Assembly: GCA_963976815.1 (NCBI GenBank)
Contig: CAXBLU010000002.1
Coordinates: 248,001-312,000, forward strand
Length of the DNA: 64,000 nt
Direction of reading: 5' to 3'
Origin: JAHRVQ01 sp963976815
GTDB lineage: Bacteria; Pseudomonadota; Gammaproteobacteria; Pseudomonadales; Azotimanducaceae
In this document: piece after piece, positions 54,337 to 62,903 of the stretch
Layout: each line of letters starts with the position of its first letter
How positions within the stretch are numbered: position 1 is the stretch's first letter
The notes under the pieces: generated by a model
The model's database searches: none
What the model was told of the DNA's origin: nothing
The model's input: the letters and a program-made list of their open reading frames with translations, nothing else
Position numbers and translations under genes: made by a program

Positions 54337-55974
54337 GTGCGTAAAACTACGCTGTACCATCCACCGAACGATTTTTTGTATATGAAAGAGCTGGATCAGA
54401 CGACTGGAGTTTTAACGACGCAGAAGCTTCTGTCGTTGCTTGAGTGTGGAAGAAGTCCAACGATCACTGATCGGCGATCTTTTGCAGCCAGTCTGAATGC
54501 GGAGGGTGAAAAAATAACTCTGCATGGCATAGAAGCCTGGTTTAAGCACACGGATTCGAATTATCAAACCCCTAAAGACTCACTCCACCCTGAACTAAAA
54601 AGCTACGCAATTCCACGAAAGCGATGGCGAGGGATTCTCGATTTGTTTCTTGTACCCATCTCTAAGGTTGGGTTGTCTGACGACAAATTTAGAGAGTGGT
54701 GCTTTGACCAGCACGACGAGCCCATCTCGGATGTAAAAGTAGAACAGGAAAACTCCGATGAGCTGGGGCTAGTCACGGACCGGCCTTCGATAGCGGTCCT
54801 GCCTTTTGTTAACACCGGTGGTGATGTTCGAATCGATAGCCTCGCTGGCGGATTAACAGAAGACATTATCCATCAGCTATCACGAATGCCCGAAATGTAC
54901 GTGATTCCCCGTTCAACCATCCAGAAATATCGTGGCGAGCCGTTGACCTGTGAGCATGTTGCGGAACAATTGCGTGTCCACTACATGTTGGAAGGGCGTA
55001 TTCGACGCTCCGGTGAAACCCTTAGAATTATCGTTGAATTGATGGATACCTTGTCCGGCAGCATTGTTTGGAGTCAGCATTTCGACGAAGCGGAAGCGGA
55101 TATTTTTAAGATTCAGGATAATGTGAGTTTGCAAATCTGCGCCAATATTGAGCCGGCGTTGCGAATTCAATCGATCCGTACTTATCCGAGTTCTCAAGAC
55201 TCCGAGCTTAAATCCTGGCAAGCCTGGCAATACGGCTGGCACGAGATGTACATCAATTCCCCCCTCGCTGCGCCCTTTGAGTCAATTGATCTATTTAAAA
55301 AGGCAGCAGCAGAAGAGCCAGAGTACGCCCTTGCCCATGCAGGGATTGCCACTGGACTTGCCGTTGGAATGCTTTGGGGTGGGATTGGCCAGGGCGCGTT
55401 ACCCGAGGCAAAGCAACATGCGGAAATTGCCTTTAAGCTTCTGCCTGAAAGTTCGGTAGTGCTTTTTGGCATGGCAATGATCACCTTTCTTGAGCCTACA
55501 CCTATGACGGTGCCGCTTGAGTATTTGGAGCGAGCAGTAAAGTTAGAACCAAGTAATGTTGTGTATCAATCTTCCCTCGGATATTTAGAAGCAATGACGG
55601 GATCTGCGGAAAAGGGCGTGGATAGATGTCAGTTTGCAATCAATGTTTCTCCTAAGGACGCGAAGGAACCGTTTATTTGCTACATGCTGAGCAATGCACT
55701 GATTGCAAATGGGCAATATCAGGATGCTATTGCAACGATGATGCGCTCACGAATGTTCTCAACCGTAGATCTTGTTTGGATCATGACGGGATTTGCCCAA
55801 TATATGCTGGGCGATGAAAGAAGCGCAAAAGAATCTTTGCGGGAAGCTATCAAGGTCGGAATAAGAAGTTTTGCTTTCTACGCCTACACCGTTAAACAGC
55901 GACTTTGGCCCCAGGTAGACGAAGAAGCCAAAGATTGTTACCTGGCACTGTTAACCGAAATGGGTATCAACTAA
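54337..55974 (+). CDS. TolB-N-like and TPR protein with N-terminal DNA-binding-like region
   Basis: A 545-residue protein. About residues 1-130 contain helix-rich sequence with LHGIEAWFKHTD, plausibly a DNA-binding region but unproven. Residues 150-285 are the TolB-N-like domain common in adenylate cyclases and CadC-type regulators (SIAVLPFVN, LTEDIIHQLSR, YMLEGRIRRSG, DTLSGSIVWSQ). TPR-like helices fill the rest. The start is GTG; an ATG 45 bases inside is possible and neither has a good ribosome site. It diverges from the amidase gene across 98 bases. Confidence 0.75.
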   Translation: MRKTTLYHPPNDFLYMKELDQTTGVLTTQKLLSLLECGRSPTITDRRSFAASLNAEGEKITLHGIEAWFKHTDSNYQTPKDSLHPELKSYAIPRKRWRGILDLFLVPISKVGLSDDKFREWCFDQHDEPISDVKVEQENSDELGLVTDRPSIAVLPFVNTGGDVRIDSLAGGLTEDIIHQLSRMPEMYVIPRSTIQKYRGEPLTCEHVAEQLRVHYMLEGRIRRSGETLRIIVELMDTLSGSIVWSQHFDEAEADIFKIQDNVSLQICANIEPALRIQSIRTYPSSQDSELKSWQAWQYGWHEMYINSPLAAPFESIDLFKKAAAEEPEYALAHAGIATGLAVGMLWGGIGQGALPEAKQHAEIAFKLLPESSVVLFGMAMITFLEPTPMTVPLEYLERAVKLEPSNVVYQSSLGYLEAMTGSAEKGVDRCQFAINVSPKDAKEPFICYMLSNALIANGQYQDAIATMMRSRMFSTVDLVWIMTGFAQYMLGDERSAKESLREAIKVGIRSFAFYAYTVKQRLWPQVDEEAKDCYLALLTEMGIN

Positions 55975-57470
55975 GGGATCTTAAAATACTCTGGAAGACG
56001 ATACCGGCACCACGCTAATGCTCTGAGGATTGGCATGGCAAGTCGATATTTGAATTTCCAGATCTTGCCAGGATCCAGGGGCGGGATAATTTCAATTTTT
56101 GGTGAATTCGCGGCGTTGCGAATTCGAATACATTCCGCAGCATCAAGCCCACTTCGAACTGCACCTTCCATTGATGCGACTTCAGTAATTTGTTGGACAA
56201 AGTCACCTGCAAAGTAAAGGTTCGGGATGGTGCTCTTATTTTTGGGCCGATATTCCCAGGTGCCAACCTCGTTCACAAATAGCGGGGCATGCACGTTCTG
56301 GTGGGGAATATAATATTTCACCCGATCTTTTATGGCGGGGATATATTTTTCAATCTCTCTGGTGATTTGCTGCAAGAATCCAGCGGCTGAGAGTTTGTTG
56401 AAGGCTGAGCTGTCGCCCGCAACAATTTGTAGCACACTCTGGCCGGGGTAATGTTCTTTTAATTCCGGCCAGTGATGGTCGATCGAAAATGCCGTTAGTG
56501 CATATTCAGAATCCAGCAGTCGAAAATGTTCGGTCGGTAATTCAGGGATCACACCGTCGAATACGATGTCCAGAGCGCCGAAGGTATTGGATTTCAGATA
56601 CTGTAGTTGACCCAGAGCTGGCTCTAGCTCATGCACTGCATCGGAATCAAATTCTCGCAGTACTTCCTGGGGCAGCGCGAGAAGGATCAGTTTATCTTTG
56701 ATCGGCTCGCTCTGGGTGTTGATACTGACGGTCATATTGCCGTTCTCAATATCAAGGCCAGTGACTGAACTATTCAGGTGCAAGGTAAAGGAACCCGAAC
56801 CAGTTTCGGCATAGTCATGTATGGCTGCCTCTATCCGATCAATCAGGACCCGGCCGAGGGATCCCTTCATGGCAACCCAGCTCGGCTTTGTTTTCATGAC
56901 AGGGAACCATTGCAAAAATACATTGCGGATCGCCCTGGCCGACACTTCATATTCTCGAACTGTAAGGGCGTTTAACAGTAGGCGGCCGAAACTGACGGAG
57001 CCGAGGGAATTATAGATGCGAGAATTAACAAAACCCTTCAGCGATCGGTCCTCGACTTCTGACTCTGGTCTGGTCAGAAGGTCGAGCAGGGTAATCATGG
57101 TTCGGCCGGTATAGGGGTCATCGTCGAGAAATACAAATTGGCCGTCGTAGGGTTTTAGATTTTTGGGTCCCCAGCCCGGGTAGCAATCCCGGTCATAGTC
57201 GAGACCAATTTCCTGCCAGAGATGATACATATTGACGTACCAACCGGGGAATAGATGATACCCATGGTCGGACCGGACCCCATCTTCGAGTTGGTCGGTA
57301 GTCAGATTGAAGCTGGCATCGTAGAGGTCCGGTTTACAGTCGCTACCTGCTTTGCCGCCGAGTCTGTCCGTGGACTCATACATCACGACATTAAAGTCTC
57401 GTTGTACCAGTTTGAGTGCGGCGACCATACCTGCGAGGCCACCACCAAAAATTGCTATTTCCCTGTTCAT
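55971..57470 (-). CDS. FAD-dependent oxidoreductase, phytoene-desaturase-like
   Basis: A 499-residue flavoprotein. The dinucleotide-binding motif FGGGLAGMVAALKL is at residues 8-21 and the RLGG motif follows. The C-terminal YFAGDFVQQ segment is the FAD-ribose contact of amine-oxidase/desaturase proteins. It belongs to the broad group containing carotenoid desaturases and squalene-type dehydroxylases; no exact function follows. It overlaps the convergent gene's stop by 4 bases. Confidence 0.85.
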   Translation of the reverse strand: MNREIAIFGGGLAGMVAALKLVQRDFNVVMYESTDRLGGKAGSDCKPDLYDASFNLTTDQLEDGVRSDHGYHLFPGWYVNMYHLWQEIGLDYDRDCYPGWGPKNLKPYDGQFVFLDDDPYTGRTMITLLDLLTRPESEVEDRSLKGFVNSRIYNSLGSVSFGRLLLNALTVREYEVSARAIRNVFLQWFPVMKTKPSWVAMKGSLGRVLIDRIEAAIHDYAETGSGSFTLHLNSSVTGLDIENGNMTVSINTQSEPIKDKLILLALPQEVLREFDSDAVHELEPALGQLQYLKSNTFGALDIVFDGVIPELPTEHFRLLDSEYALTAFSIDHHWPELKEHYPGQSVLQIVAGDSSAFNKLSAAGFLQQITREIEKYIPAIKDRVKYYIPHQNVHAPLFVNEVGTWEYRPKNKSTIPNLYFAGDFVQQITEVASMEGAVRSGLDAAECIRIRNAANSPKIEIIPPLDPGKIWKFKYRLAMPILRALAWCRYRLPEYFKIP

Positions 57471-57522
57471 CTACATCTCACACACGTTGTTCTATATTGG
57501 CTGAGTGCAGACTATGGGGTTG

Positions 57523-58380
57523 CTAGCTATCCTCCTCTGCATTTCGAATTCGTTCGAGGCGTTCTTCCTCTTCATCCTGCGCCGCCTGGATTTCAACTAG
57601 AACGCCATCAACATCAGCTTCCTCAAGCGGCTTTTCATAGAGACCGGTCAGTTTAGTCTCCGGCGATAACTGACCATCTTCGTACAGCTGCCATATTTCT
57701 CCGGCATAGTCGCGGCCGATAAGCTCCGGGGCGAATTGGCCATAAAACTGAGTGACATTATCGACATCCCGTTGCAGCATCGTTTCAGCATGATTATTGG
57801 CGGCGGCGTCGACGGCCTGGGGCATATCAATAATGACGGGACCTGCTTCATCTACCAGAATGTTAAATTCTGATAAGTCACCGTGAACGAGTCCACTGCA
57901 CAACATTTGCACGACATAACCCATTAGTGTGCTGTGATCCCTTAAAGCCTCATCTGCGGTCATAGAAACTTCACTGAGTCTGGGCGCTACATCACCGTCC
58001 TTGTCGGTAATCAGCTCCATGATTAAGACGCCATCGACGCAGCCATAAACCTTTGGGACTCGGACATCAGCTGCAGCGACCCGGCGTAGGGCATCAATTT
58101 CTGCGTTGTGCCAGCTCTCTTCCTGTTGCTGACGGCCAAATCGAGACCCTTTCTCCATAGCCCGAGCTCGACGGCTATTTTTGACCTTTCGGCCTTCCTG
58201 ATAGGTCACAGCTTGTTTGAAGCTTCGTTTTGCCACTTCTTTGTAGACCTTGGCGCAGCGGATCTCTTGATTGCAGCGCACAATATAGACCGTGGCTTCC
58301 TTGCCACTCATAAGCTGGCGAAGCACCTCGTCAATCAGGCCGTCTCTGATAAGGGGTTGTAATCTTTTCGGAATTTTCAT
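57523..58380 (-). CDS. RIO1-like serine kinase, PA4780 family
   Basis: A 285-residue kinase. It opens MKIPKRLQPLI, matching the family N-terminus. The ATP-binding SGKEATVYIV loop, the catalytic LVHGDLSEFNIL and the metal-binding VIIDMPQAVD are intact. Bacterial RIO1-like kinases have no firm role. An N-terminal extension of 29 residues exists in frame but lacks family support. It diverges from the medium-chain reductase gene. Confidence 0.92.
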   Translation of the reverse strand: MKIPKRLQPLIRDGLIDEVLRQLMSGKEATVYIVRCNQEIRCAKVYKEVAKRSFKQAVTYQEGRKVKNSRRARAMEKGSRFGRQQQEESWHNAEIDALRRVAAADVRVPKVYGCVDGVLIMELITDKDGDVAPRLSEVSMTADEALRDHSTLMGYVVQMLCSGLVHGDLSEFNILVDEAGPVIIDMPQAVDAAANNHAETMLQRDVDNVTQFYGQFAPELIGRDYAGEIWQLYEDGQLSPETKLTGLYEKPLEEADVDGVLVEIQAAQDEEEERLERIRNAEEDS

Positions 58381-58529
58381 GGCGCCCGTTATACAGGAGA
58401 CCGACCTGTTGAGCGAATCAGAATGCTGCATTTTGTCCACTGAGGGCCGACTATCCGGGATCAACACTTGACCTGTATGATGTCGCCATTTCCTTATAAA
58501 CGTATTTTTGACACCAGCGGAGCGTCACC

Positions 58530-59549
58530 ATGACCGATCGAACTAATGTAAAAGTTGTCCTCAAATCCCGCCCAGAGGGCATGGTTCAGGAGGAGAATTT
58601 TGAGATTATCTCCGAACCGGCACCCCGGCCCGGTGCCAATCAAATGTTGGTAAAAACCCTGTGGTTATCTCTAGATCCCTATATGCGTGGCCGTATGGCG
58701 GATCGGGAGTCCTATGCAAAGCCGCTGCAGATTGGCGAGGTGATGACCGGCGGTATTGTTGGGGAAGTGGTTGAATCGAATAATGCCGAGTTTGCGGTAG
58801 GTACCATTGTGTCAGCCATGCATGGATGGCAATCCTATGCCGTAGCCGGGCCTGACGATCACCGTTTATTCAAGGTGGACCCCGATTTAGCGCCCATTTC
58901 GACCGCCGTGGGCACAACTGGTATGCCGGGCCAAACCGCATACTTCGGGCTGTTGAAACTAGGCAAACCCCAGCCAGGTGAAACCGTGGTGGTTTCCGCG
59001 GCATCCGGCGCGGTTGGCTCGGTTGTGGGTCAGATTGCCAAAATCAAAGGCTGTCGAGCCGTTGGTGTGGCAGGTGGCGCAGAGAAGTGTCGCTATGTTG
59101 TCGAAGAACTAGGCTTTGACGCCTGCGTGGACTACAAGGCGGCGGATTTTGCCGCGCAGTTGGCTGCAGAATGTCCCGATGGTGTTGATGTCTACTTCGA
59201 AAATGTCGGTGGGATTGTGCTGGATGCGGTTGCGCCCCTGTTGAACAAAGGTGCAAGGGTGCCGGTGTGTGGCTTTATATCCGCCTATAACGCAACCAAT
59301 ATGGCTGAGGTAAAGACTCCGGAAATGGTGCTGGGTGCATTACCTCACCCACCGGAATCGAGATTTTTTATTGTCACCGAATGGATTGAGGAATTTGAAG
59401 CATCTGCTGAGCAGCTTGGCAATTGGATCAAAGAGGGCAAACTGAAGTATCGCGAAACCGTGGTTGAAGGTCTCGAAAATGCACCTACGGCTTTCAAGAT
59501 GCTGTTCACCGGTGAGAACTTTGGCAAGTTGATGATTAAAGTTGCTTAA
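58530..59549 (+). CDS. NADP-dependent medium-chain oxidoreductase (CurA/YncB-like)
   Basis: A 339-residue zinc-independent member of the MDR superfamily. DPYMRGRM near residue 54 and the nucleotide-binding SAASGAVGSVVGQIAKIKG are typical of leukotriene B4 12-hydroxydehydrogenase/curcumin-reductase-like enzymes, which reduce the double bond of enones. It is followed 31 bases later by DUF2058. Confidence 0.92.
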   Translation: MTDRTNVKVVLKSRPEGMVQEENFEIISEPAPRPGANQMLVKTLWLSLDPYMRGRMADRESYAKPLQIGEVMTGGIVGEVVESNNAEFAVGTIVSAMHGWQSYAVAGPDDHRLFKVDPDLAPISTAVGTTGMPGQTAYFGLLKLGKPQPGETVVVSAASGAVGSVVGQIAKIKGCRAVGVAGGAEKCRYVVEELGFDACVDYKAADFAAQLAAECPDGVDVYFENVGGIVLDAVAPLLNKGARVPVCGFISAYNATNMAEVKTPEMVLGALPHPPESRFFIVTEWIEEFEASAEQLGNWIKEGKLKYRETVVEGLENAPTAFKMLFTGENFGKLMIKVA

Positions 59550-59580
59550 CTAAGCATCCCAGAGCGCTAGCGGAGGAAAC

Positions 59581-60147
59581 GTGTCTAAGAAAAGTAAAAG
59601 CGGTGGTGGGTCGTTACAGGAACAACTGAAGAAGGCTGGGCTGGTAACGGACAAGCAGCTTAAGAAAGCTCAAAAGAATATCCATCGTCAGGAAATTCGA
59701 GTCCGTCATGGCGTCGAGGTTGATGAGTCGAAGCAGGCTGCGGAAAAATCACTAGCAGCCAAACAGGCCCGGGATAAAGAAGAAAACCGGGTGCTGCAGG
59801 AGAAGGCCCAGGCGAAAGCGCTGCAGGCCCAGGTTCGACAATTAATTGATCTGAATCGCCAGAGAGAAAAGGGAGATGTGGCCTATAACTTTACCGAAAA
59901 CCAAAAGGTCAAAAAGATCTATATCTCTCAGAAAAATAAAAAGCAGATCAATCAGGGCTTTCTCGCAATTGTTAAGTATGGCGATGACTACCAACTAGTA
60001 CCCGAGGGGGTAGCGCGTAAAATCCAGCAGCGGCTGCCGAAGGATTATCAAGAAGTGGTCACCTATCTCTATGAGAAGACGAACGAAGAAATTGACGAGG
60101 ATGATCCGTACAAGGACTTTCCTATTCCAGACGATCTAGACTGGTAG
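59581..60147 (+). CDS. DUF2058 protein (YaiL family)
   Basis: A 188-residue, highly charged protein: Lys-rich N-terminus (SKKSKSGGGSLQEQLKKAGL), a long coiled coil and a C-terminal domain with VAYNFTENQKVKKIYIS. This matches the YaiL/DUF2058 family common in Gammaproteobacteria, whose role is unknown but may be nucleic-acid related. The start is GTG after GGAGGAAAC. Confidence 0.92.
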   Translation: MSKKSKSGGGSLQEQLKKAGLVTDKQLKKAQKNIHRQEIRVRHGVEVDESKQAAEKSLAAKQARDKEENRVLQEKAQAKALQAQVRQLIDLNRQREKGDVAYNFTENQKVKKIYISQKNKKQINQGFLAIVKYGDDYQLVPEGVARKIQQRLPKDYQEVVTYLYEKTNEEIDEDDPYKDFPIPDDLDW

Positions 60148-60239
60148 CGGCTATGTGGTTACCTGATGTGCGATAAGTAGTGGTCCGGTAAATAGCTGGA
60201 TGTAGAAGGCCGCGCCATGATCGGCTTGCCACTTTGGAG

Positions 60240-61430
60240 ATGGTTTTGAATAGAACACTGATCGTGTTAACCGCTGCGCAGTCCTTTGCGCAATGCTCCG
60301 CGCCTATTATTGTGTTGTTGGGTGGTATCGTTGGTGCTCGTCTTGCGCCGACGCCATCATTGGCTACCCTGCCTATTGCGCTGATGATTGTCGGTACTGC
60401 GCTCACGACAATTCCGGCGGCTCTGCTTATGCAGCGGTTTGGACGGCGCAATGTTTTTCTGGTTGCTGCAGGTTATAGCGCGCTGGCAGGTTGCCTGGGT
60501 GCCTATGCAATCGGGGTCAACAGTTTTGTGCTGTTTTGTATTGCGACCACATTAATCGGCAGTCATAACGCCATAATGCAGCAATATCGTTTTGCCGTTT
60601 CAGAGTCTGTCCCCCAGGATAAGGTCGCAAAGTCTTTGTCGATCTTGATGTTAGCCGGGGTTGCCGCTGCTTATATGGGGCCCGAAGCCGCTCAATCGCT
60701 TCGTCATGCTTCCGACCTGGGTGATTTTGTTGGGTCGTTCCTCGCCATCACGGGTTTTATGAGCCTGGCGTTTATTTGTTTGTTGTTTTATCAAAATTCC
60801 ATTCCGGAGACGAATGCCGTTGTAGGCGAGCAACGGCCAATATGGAGTATTGCCAGACAGCCAGTTTTTCTCCTCGCAATTCTTGCCGCAGCTGCCGGCT
60901 GGGGTGTTATGAGTCTTATTATGACGGCCACACCGCTTAGTATGCACAACGTTGACAAGTTCAATATGGAAGACACTACCTGGGTTATTCAAAGCCACAT
61001 CATGGCGATGTATCTACCTTCGTTGTTCAGCGGCTTTCTCATCACCCGCTTTGGTGCGCGAAAGGTTGTGAATGCCGGGCTGGTGATTTTGATGTTATGT
61101 CTAGTGGTGGGCTGGATAGATCGACATCTTATTCACTATTGGAGCGCCCTTGTGTTGCTCGGGGTCGGTTGGAACTTCCTCTTTCTTGGGGGTACCACGT
61201 TACTGACCCAGACCTATCGCCCGGCCGAGCGATTTAAAACCCAGGCGCTAAATGATTTTCTGATCTTCTCGCTGCAAGGTTTTGCATCCCTTAGCTCCGG
61301 TTGGATATTACTGACCTATGGCTGGGATTGGCTGTTAGCCCTCAGTGCGCCATTCTTGATTGCGTTACTGATTTCTCTGATATGGACAAAAATGGTCGGT
61401 GCTGAACGGATGGTGGCGAGTGAAAGCTGA
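60240..61430 (+). CDS. MFS transporter
   Basis: A 396-residue polytopic transporter with 12 predicted helices and RFGRRNVFLVAAG in the loop after helix 2, the MFS signature. The start is unsettled: GGAG abuts this ATG, whereas a TTG 6 bases downstream (MNRTLIVLTAAQ) has ideal spacing to the same site. The PHP gene starts 11 bases before its stop. Substrate is unknown. Confidence 0.85.
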   Translation: MVLNRTLIVLTAAQSFAQCSAPIIVLLGGIVGARLAPTPSLATLPIALMIVGTALTTIPAALLMQRFGRRNVFLVAAGYSALAGCLGAYAIGVNSFVLFCIATTLIGSHNAIMQQYRFAVSESVPQDKVAKSLSILMLAGVAAAYMGPEAAQSLRHASDLGDFVGSFLAITGFMSLAFICLLFYQNSIPETNAVVGEQRPIWSIARQPVFLLAILAAAAGWGVMSLIMTATPLSMHNVDKFNMEDTTWVIQSHIMAMYLPSLFSGFLITRFGARKVVNAGLVILMLCLVVGWIDRHLIHYWSALVLLGVGWNFLFLGGTTLLTQTYRPAERFKTQALNDFLIFSLQGFASLSSGWILLTYGWDWLLALSAPFLIALLISLIWTKMVGAERMVASES

Positions 61431-62244
61431 TCTCCATTGCCATAGCCACTATTCCGATGGCACTGAATCAATTTCTGACCTTATCTCCCGGGCCATAGCC
61501 AACCAGGTGACTCACCTTGCGATAACCGATCATGACTGTACCCGGGGCCTGGATGATGTGCCCAATGAGTTAGACAAACTTGTTGTCATAAAAGGCGTTG
61601 AGATCTCCTGTCGCTGGGACAATATTGAAGTCCATATTGTCGGTCTCAATATTGATCCGAGCCACGATGCCCTATCTTCGTTGTTAGGTGCCCAGCAACT
61701 AGCCCGGAGAACACGAGTTGAAACCATGGCAGAGAAGCTGCAGATCCTCGGCACCTCAGGCCTGATCGACTATCTGGACGGGCTGCCATGTATTGCCTAT
61801 ACCCGAAGTCATGTAGCCAATTTTTTGGTTGAGCAAGGGGTGTGCAAAAATCGCCAAAAGTCCTTCAAAACCCATCTAGGTAAAGGGGGAAAGATATATG
61901 TAGCTTCCCGATGGTGCAATTTGGTTGAGGGAGTTGAAGCGATTCGTGCTGCCGGCGGCATTGCCGTGCTTGCCCATCCGGGTCGCTATCCGCTCAATAA
62001 GAATCGGCTCGAAATCCTGGTTAGGGCTTTTGCCACGGCCGGTGGAGACGCCCTGGAGGGTAGTTATCCGAACATTAATCCGAATACCCGGAAACAATTG
62101 GACTTGCTTGCGCAACAGCACCAACTCTACCTGTCAGCCGGGTCCGACTTCCATGATCCGGCCGCTCGATGGACGGACATCGGCAAATTTCCCCATCTTG
62201 AGCCTGAAAGTTTAAGCAGCGTTTGGCATCATTCTCGGTGGTGA
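61420..62244 (+). CDS. PHP-domain phosphoesterase (RNase AM/YciV-like)
   Basis: A 274-residue PHP protein. ADLHCHSHYSDGTES carries the first His pair, LAITDHDC the next metal residues, and VLAHPGRYP a later histidine. It resembles YciV (RNase AM), which removes 5'-terminal nucleotides from RNA and 3',5'-bisphosphate nucleotides. The GTG giving MKADLHCH matches the family N-terminus; a GTG seven codons upstream is the alternative. It overlaps the MFS gene by 11 bases. Confidence 0.88.
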   Translation: MKADLHCHSHYSDGTESISDLISRAIANQVTHLAITDHDCTRGLDDVPNELDKLVVIKGVEISCRWDNIEVHIVGLNIDPSHDALSSLLGAQQLARRTRVETMAEKLQILGTSGLIDYLDGLPCIAYTRSHVANFLVEQGVCKNRQKSFKTHLGKGGKIYVASRWCNLVEGVEAIRAAGGIAVLAHPGRYPLNKNRLEILVRAFATAGGDALEGSYPNINPNTRKQLDLLAQQHQLYLSAGSDFHDPAARWTDIGKFPHLEPESLSSVWHHSRW

Positions 62245-62372
62245 CGCTTTCCAAATTTTGACAAATTTGCTCTCAGATTTAAGCCAATTTCTCAAATACC
62301 TATAAAAGCCAAAAAAGTTTGTAATAAATTCTGACTCCACTCGTATTACTGGATAACTAGGAGAAAACGAGC

Positions 62373-62903
62373 ATGGCATCGTCTGTGGTGGCCTTTGAAA
62401 TACTGTACAAGGAATACTACGTTCGTGTGTTTGGCCTTTGCCGCCGCCTCCTGAACTCCGCGTTGTTAGCAGAGGACGCGACCCAGGAAACATTTATGCG
62501 TGCGTTTAGAAGCTTTAAGCATTACGACCATAGTCAGCCTTTTTGGCAGTGGATCGCCTCTATAGCGAACCACTTCTGCATTGATCTATTGCGCCAGCGA
62601 AGTCGGATGCAGCGTCTTTTTGGTGATGAACAAGAGGAATTGGAACAGGTTGAATCGCCCGGCCCCCACGGCGTGACCGCCGTTATAAATCTGCAGGATA
62701 ACGAAGCCCTTACTACCGCACTAACCCAAATGCCCGATAAATATCGCGTACCGCTGGTGCTCGCTTACTTTAGCGAGTTGAGTTATGACCAGATCGCCGT
62801 CGAGCTGGAGATCAGTCGTAATCATGTTGGGGTCCTGCTACTTCGGGCCAAACAGCAGTTACGCTCCAAACTGGTTGCTCAATCTGCGGGAGGCCCATTG
62901 TGA
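62373..62903 (+). CDS. ECF-type RNA polymerase sigma factor
   Basis: A 176-residue sigma factor. Region 2 has LAEDATQETFMRAFRSF and FWQWIASIANHFCIDLLRQ; region 4 has LSYDQIAVELEISRNHVGVLLLRAKQQL. It is close to RpoE/SigW-like factors. AGGAG precedes the ATG. The downstream zinc-finger membrane protein overlaps its stop by 4 bases (GTGA), the classic sigma/anti-sigma arrangement. Confidence 0.92.
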   Translation: MASSVVAFEILYKEYYVRVFGLCRRLLNSALLAEDATQETFMRAFRSFKHYDHSQPFWQWIASIANHFCIDLLRQRSRMQRLFGDEQEELEQVESPGPHGVTAVINLQDNEALTTALTQMPDKYRVPLVLAYFSELSYDQIAVELEISRNHVGVLLLRAKQQLRSKLVAQSAGGPL

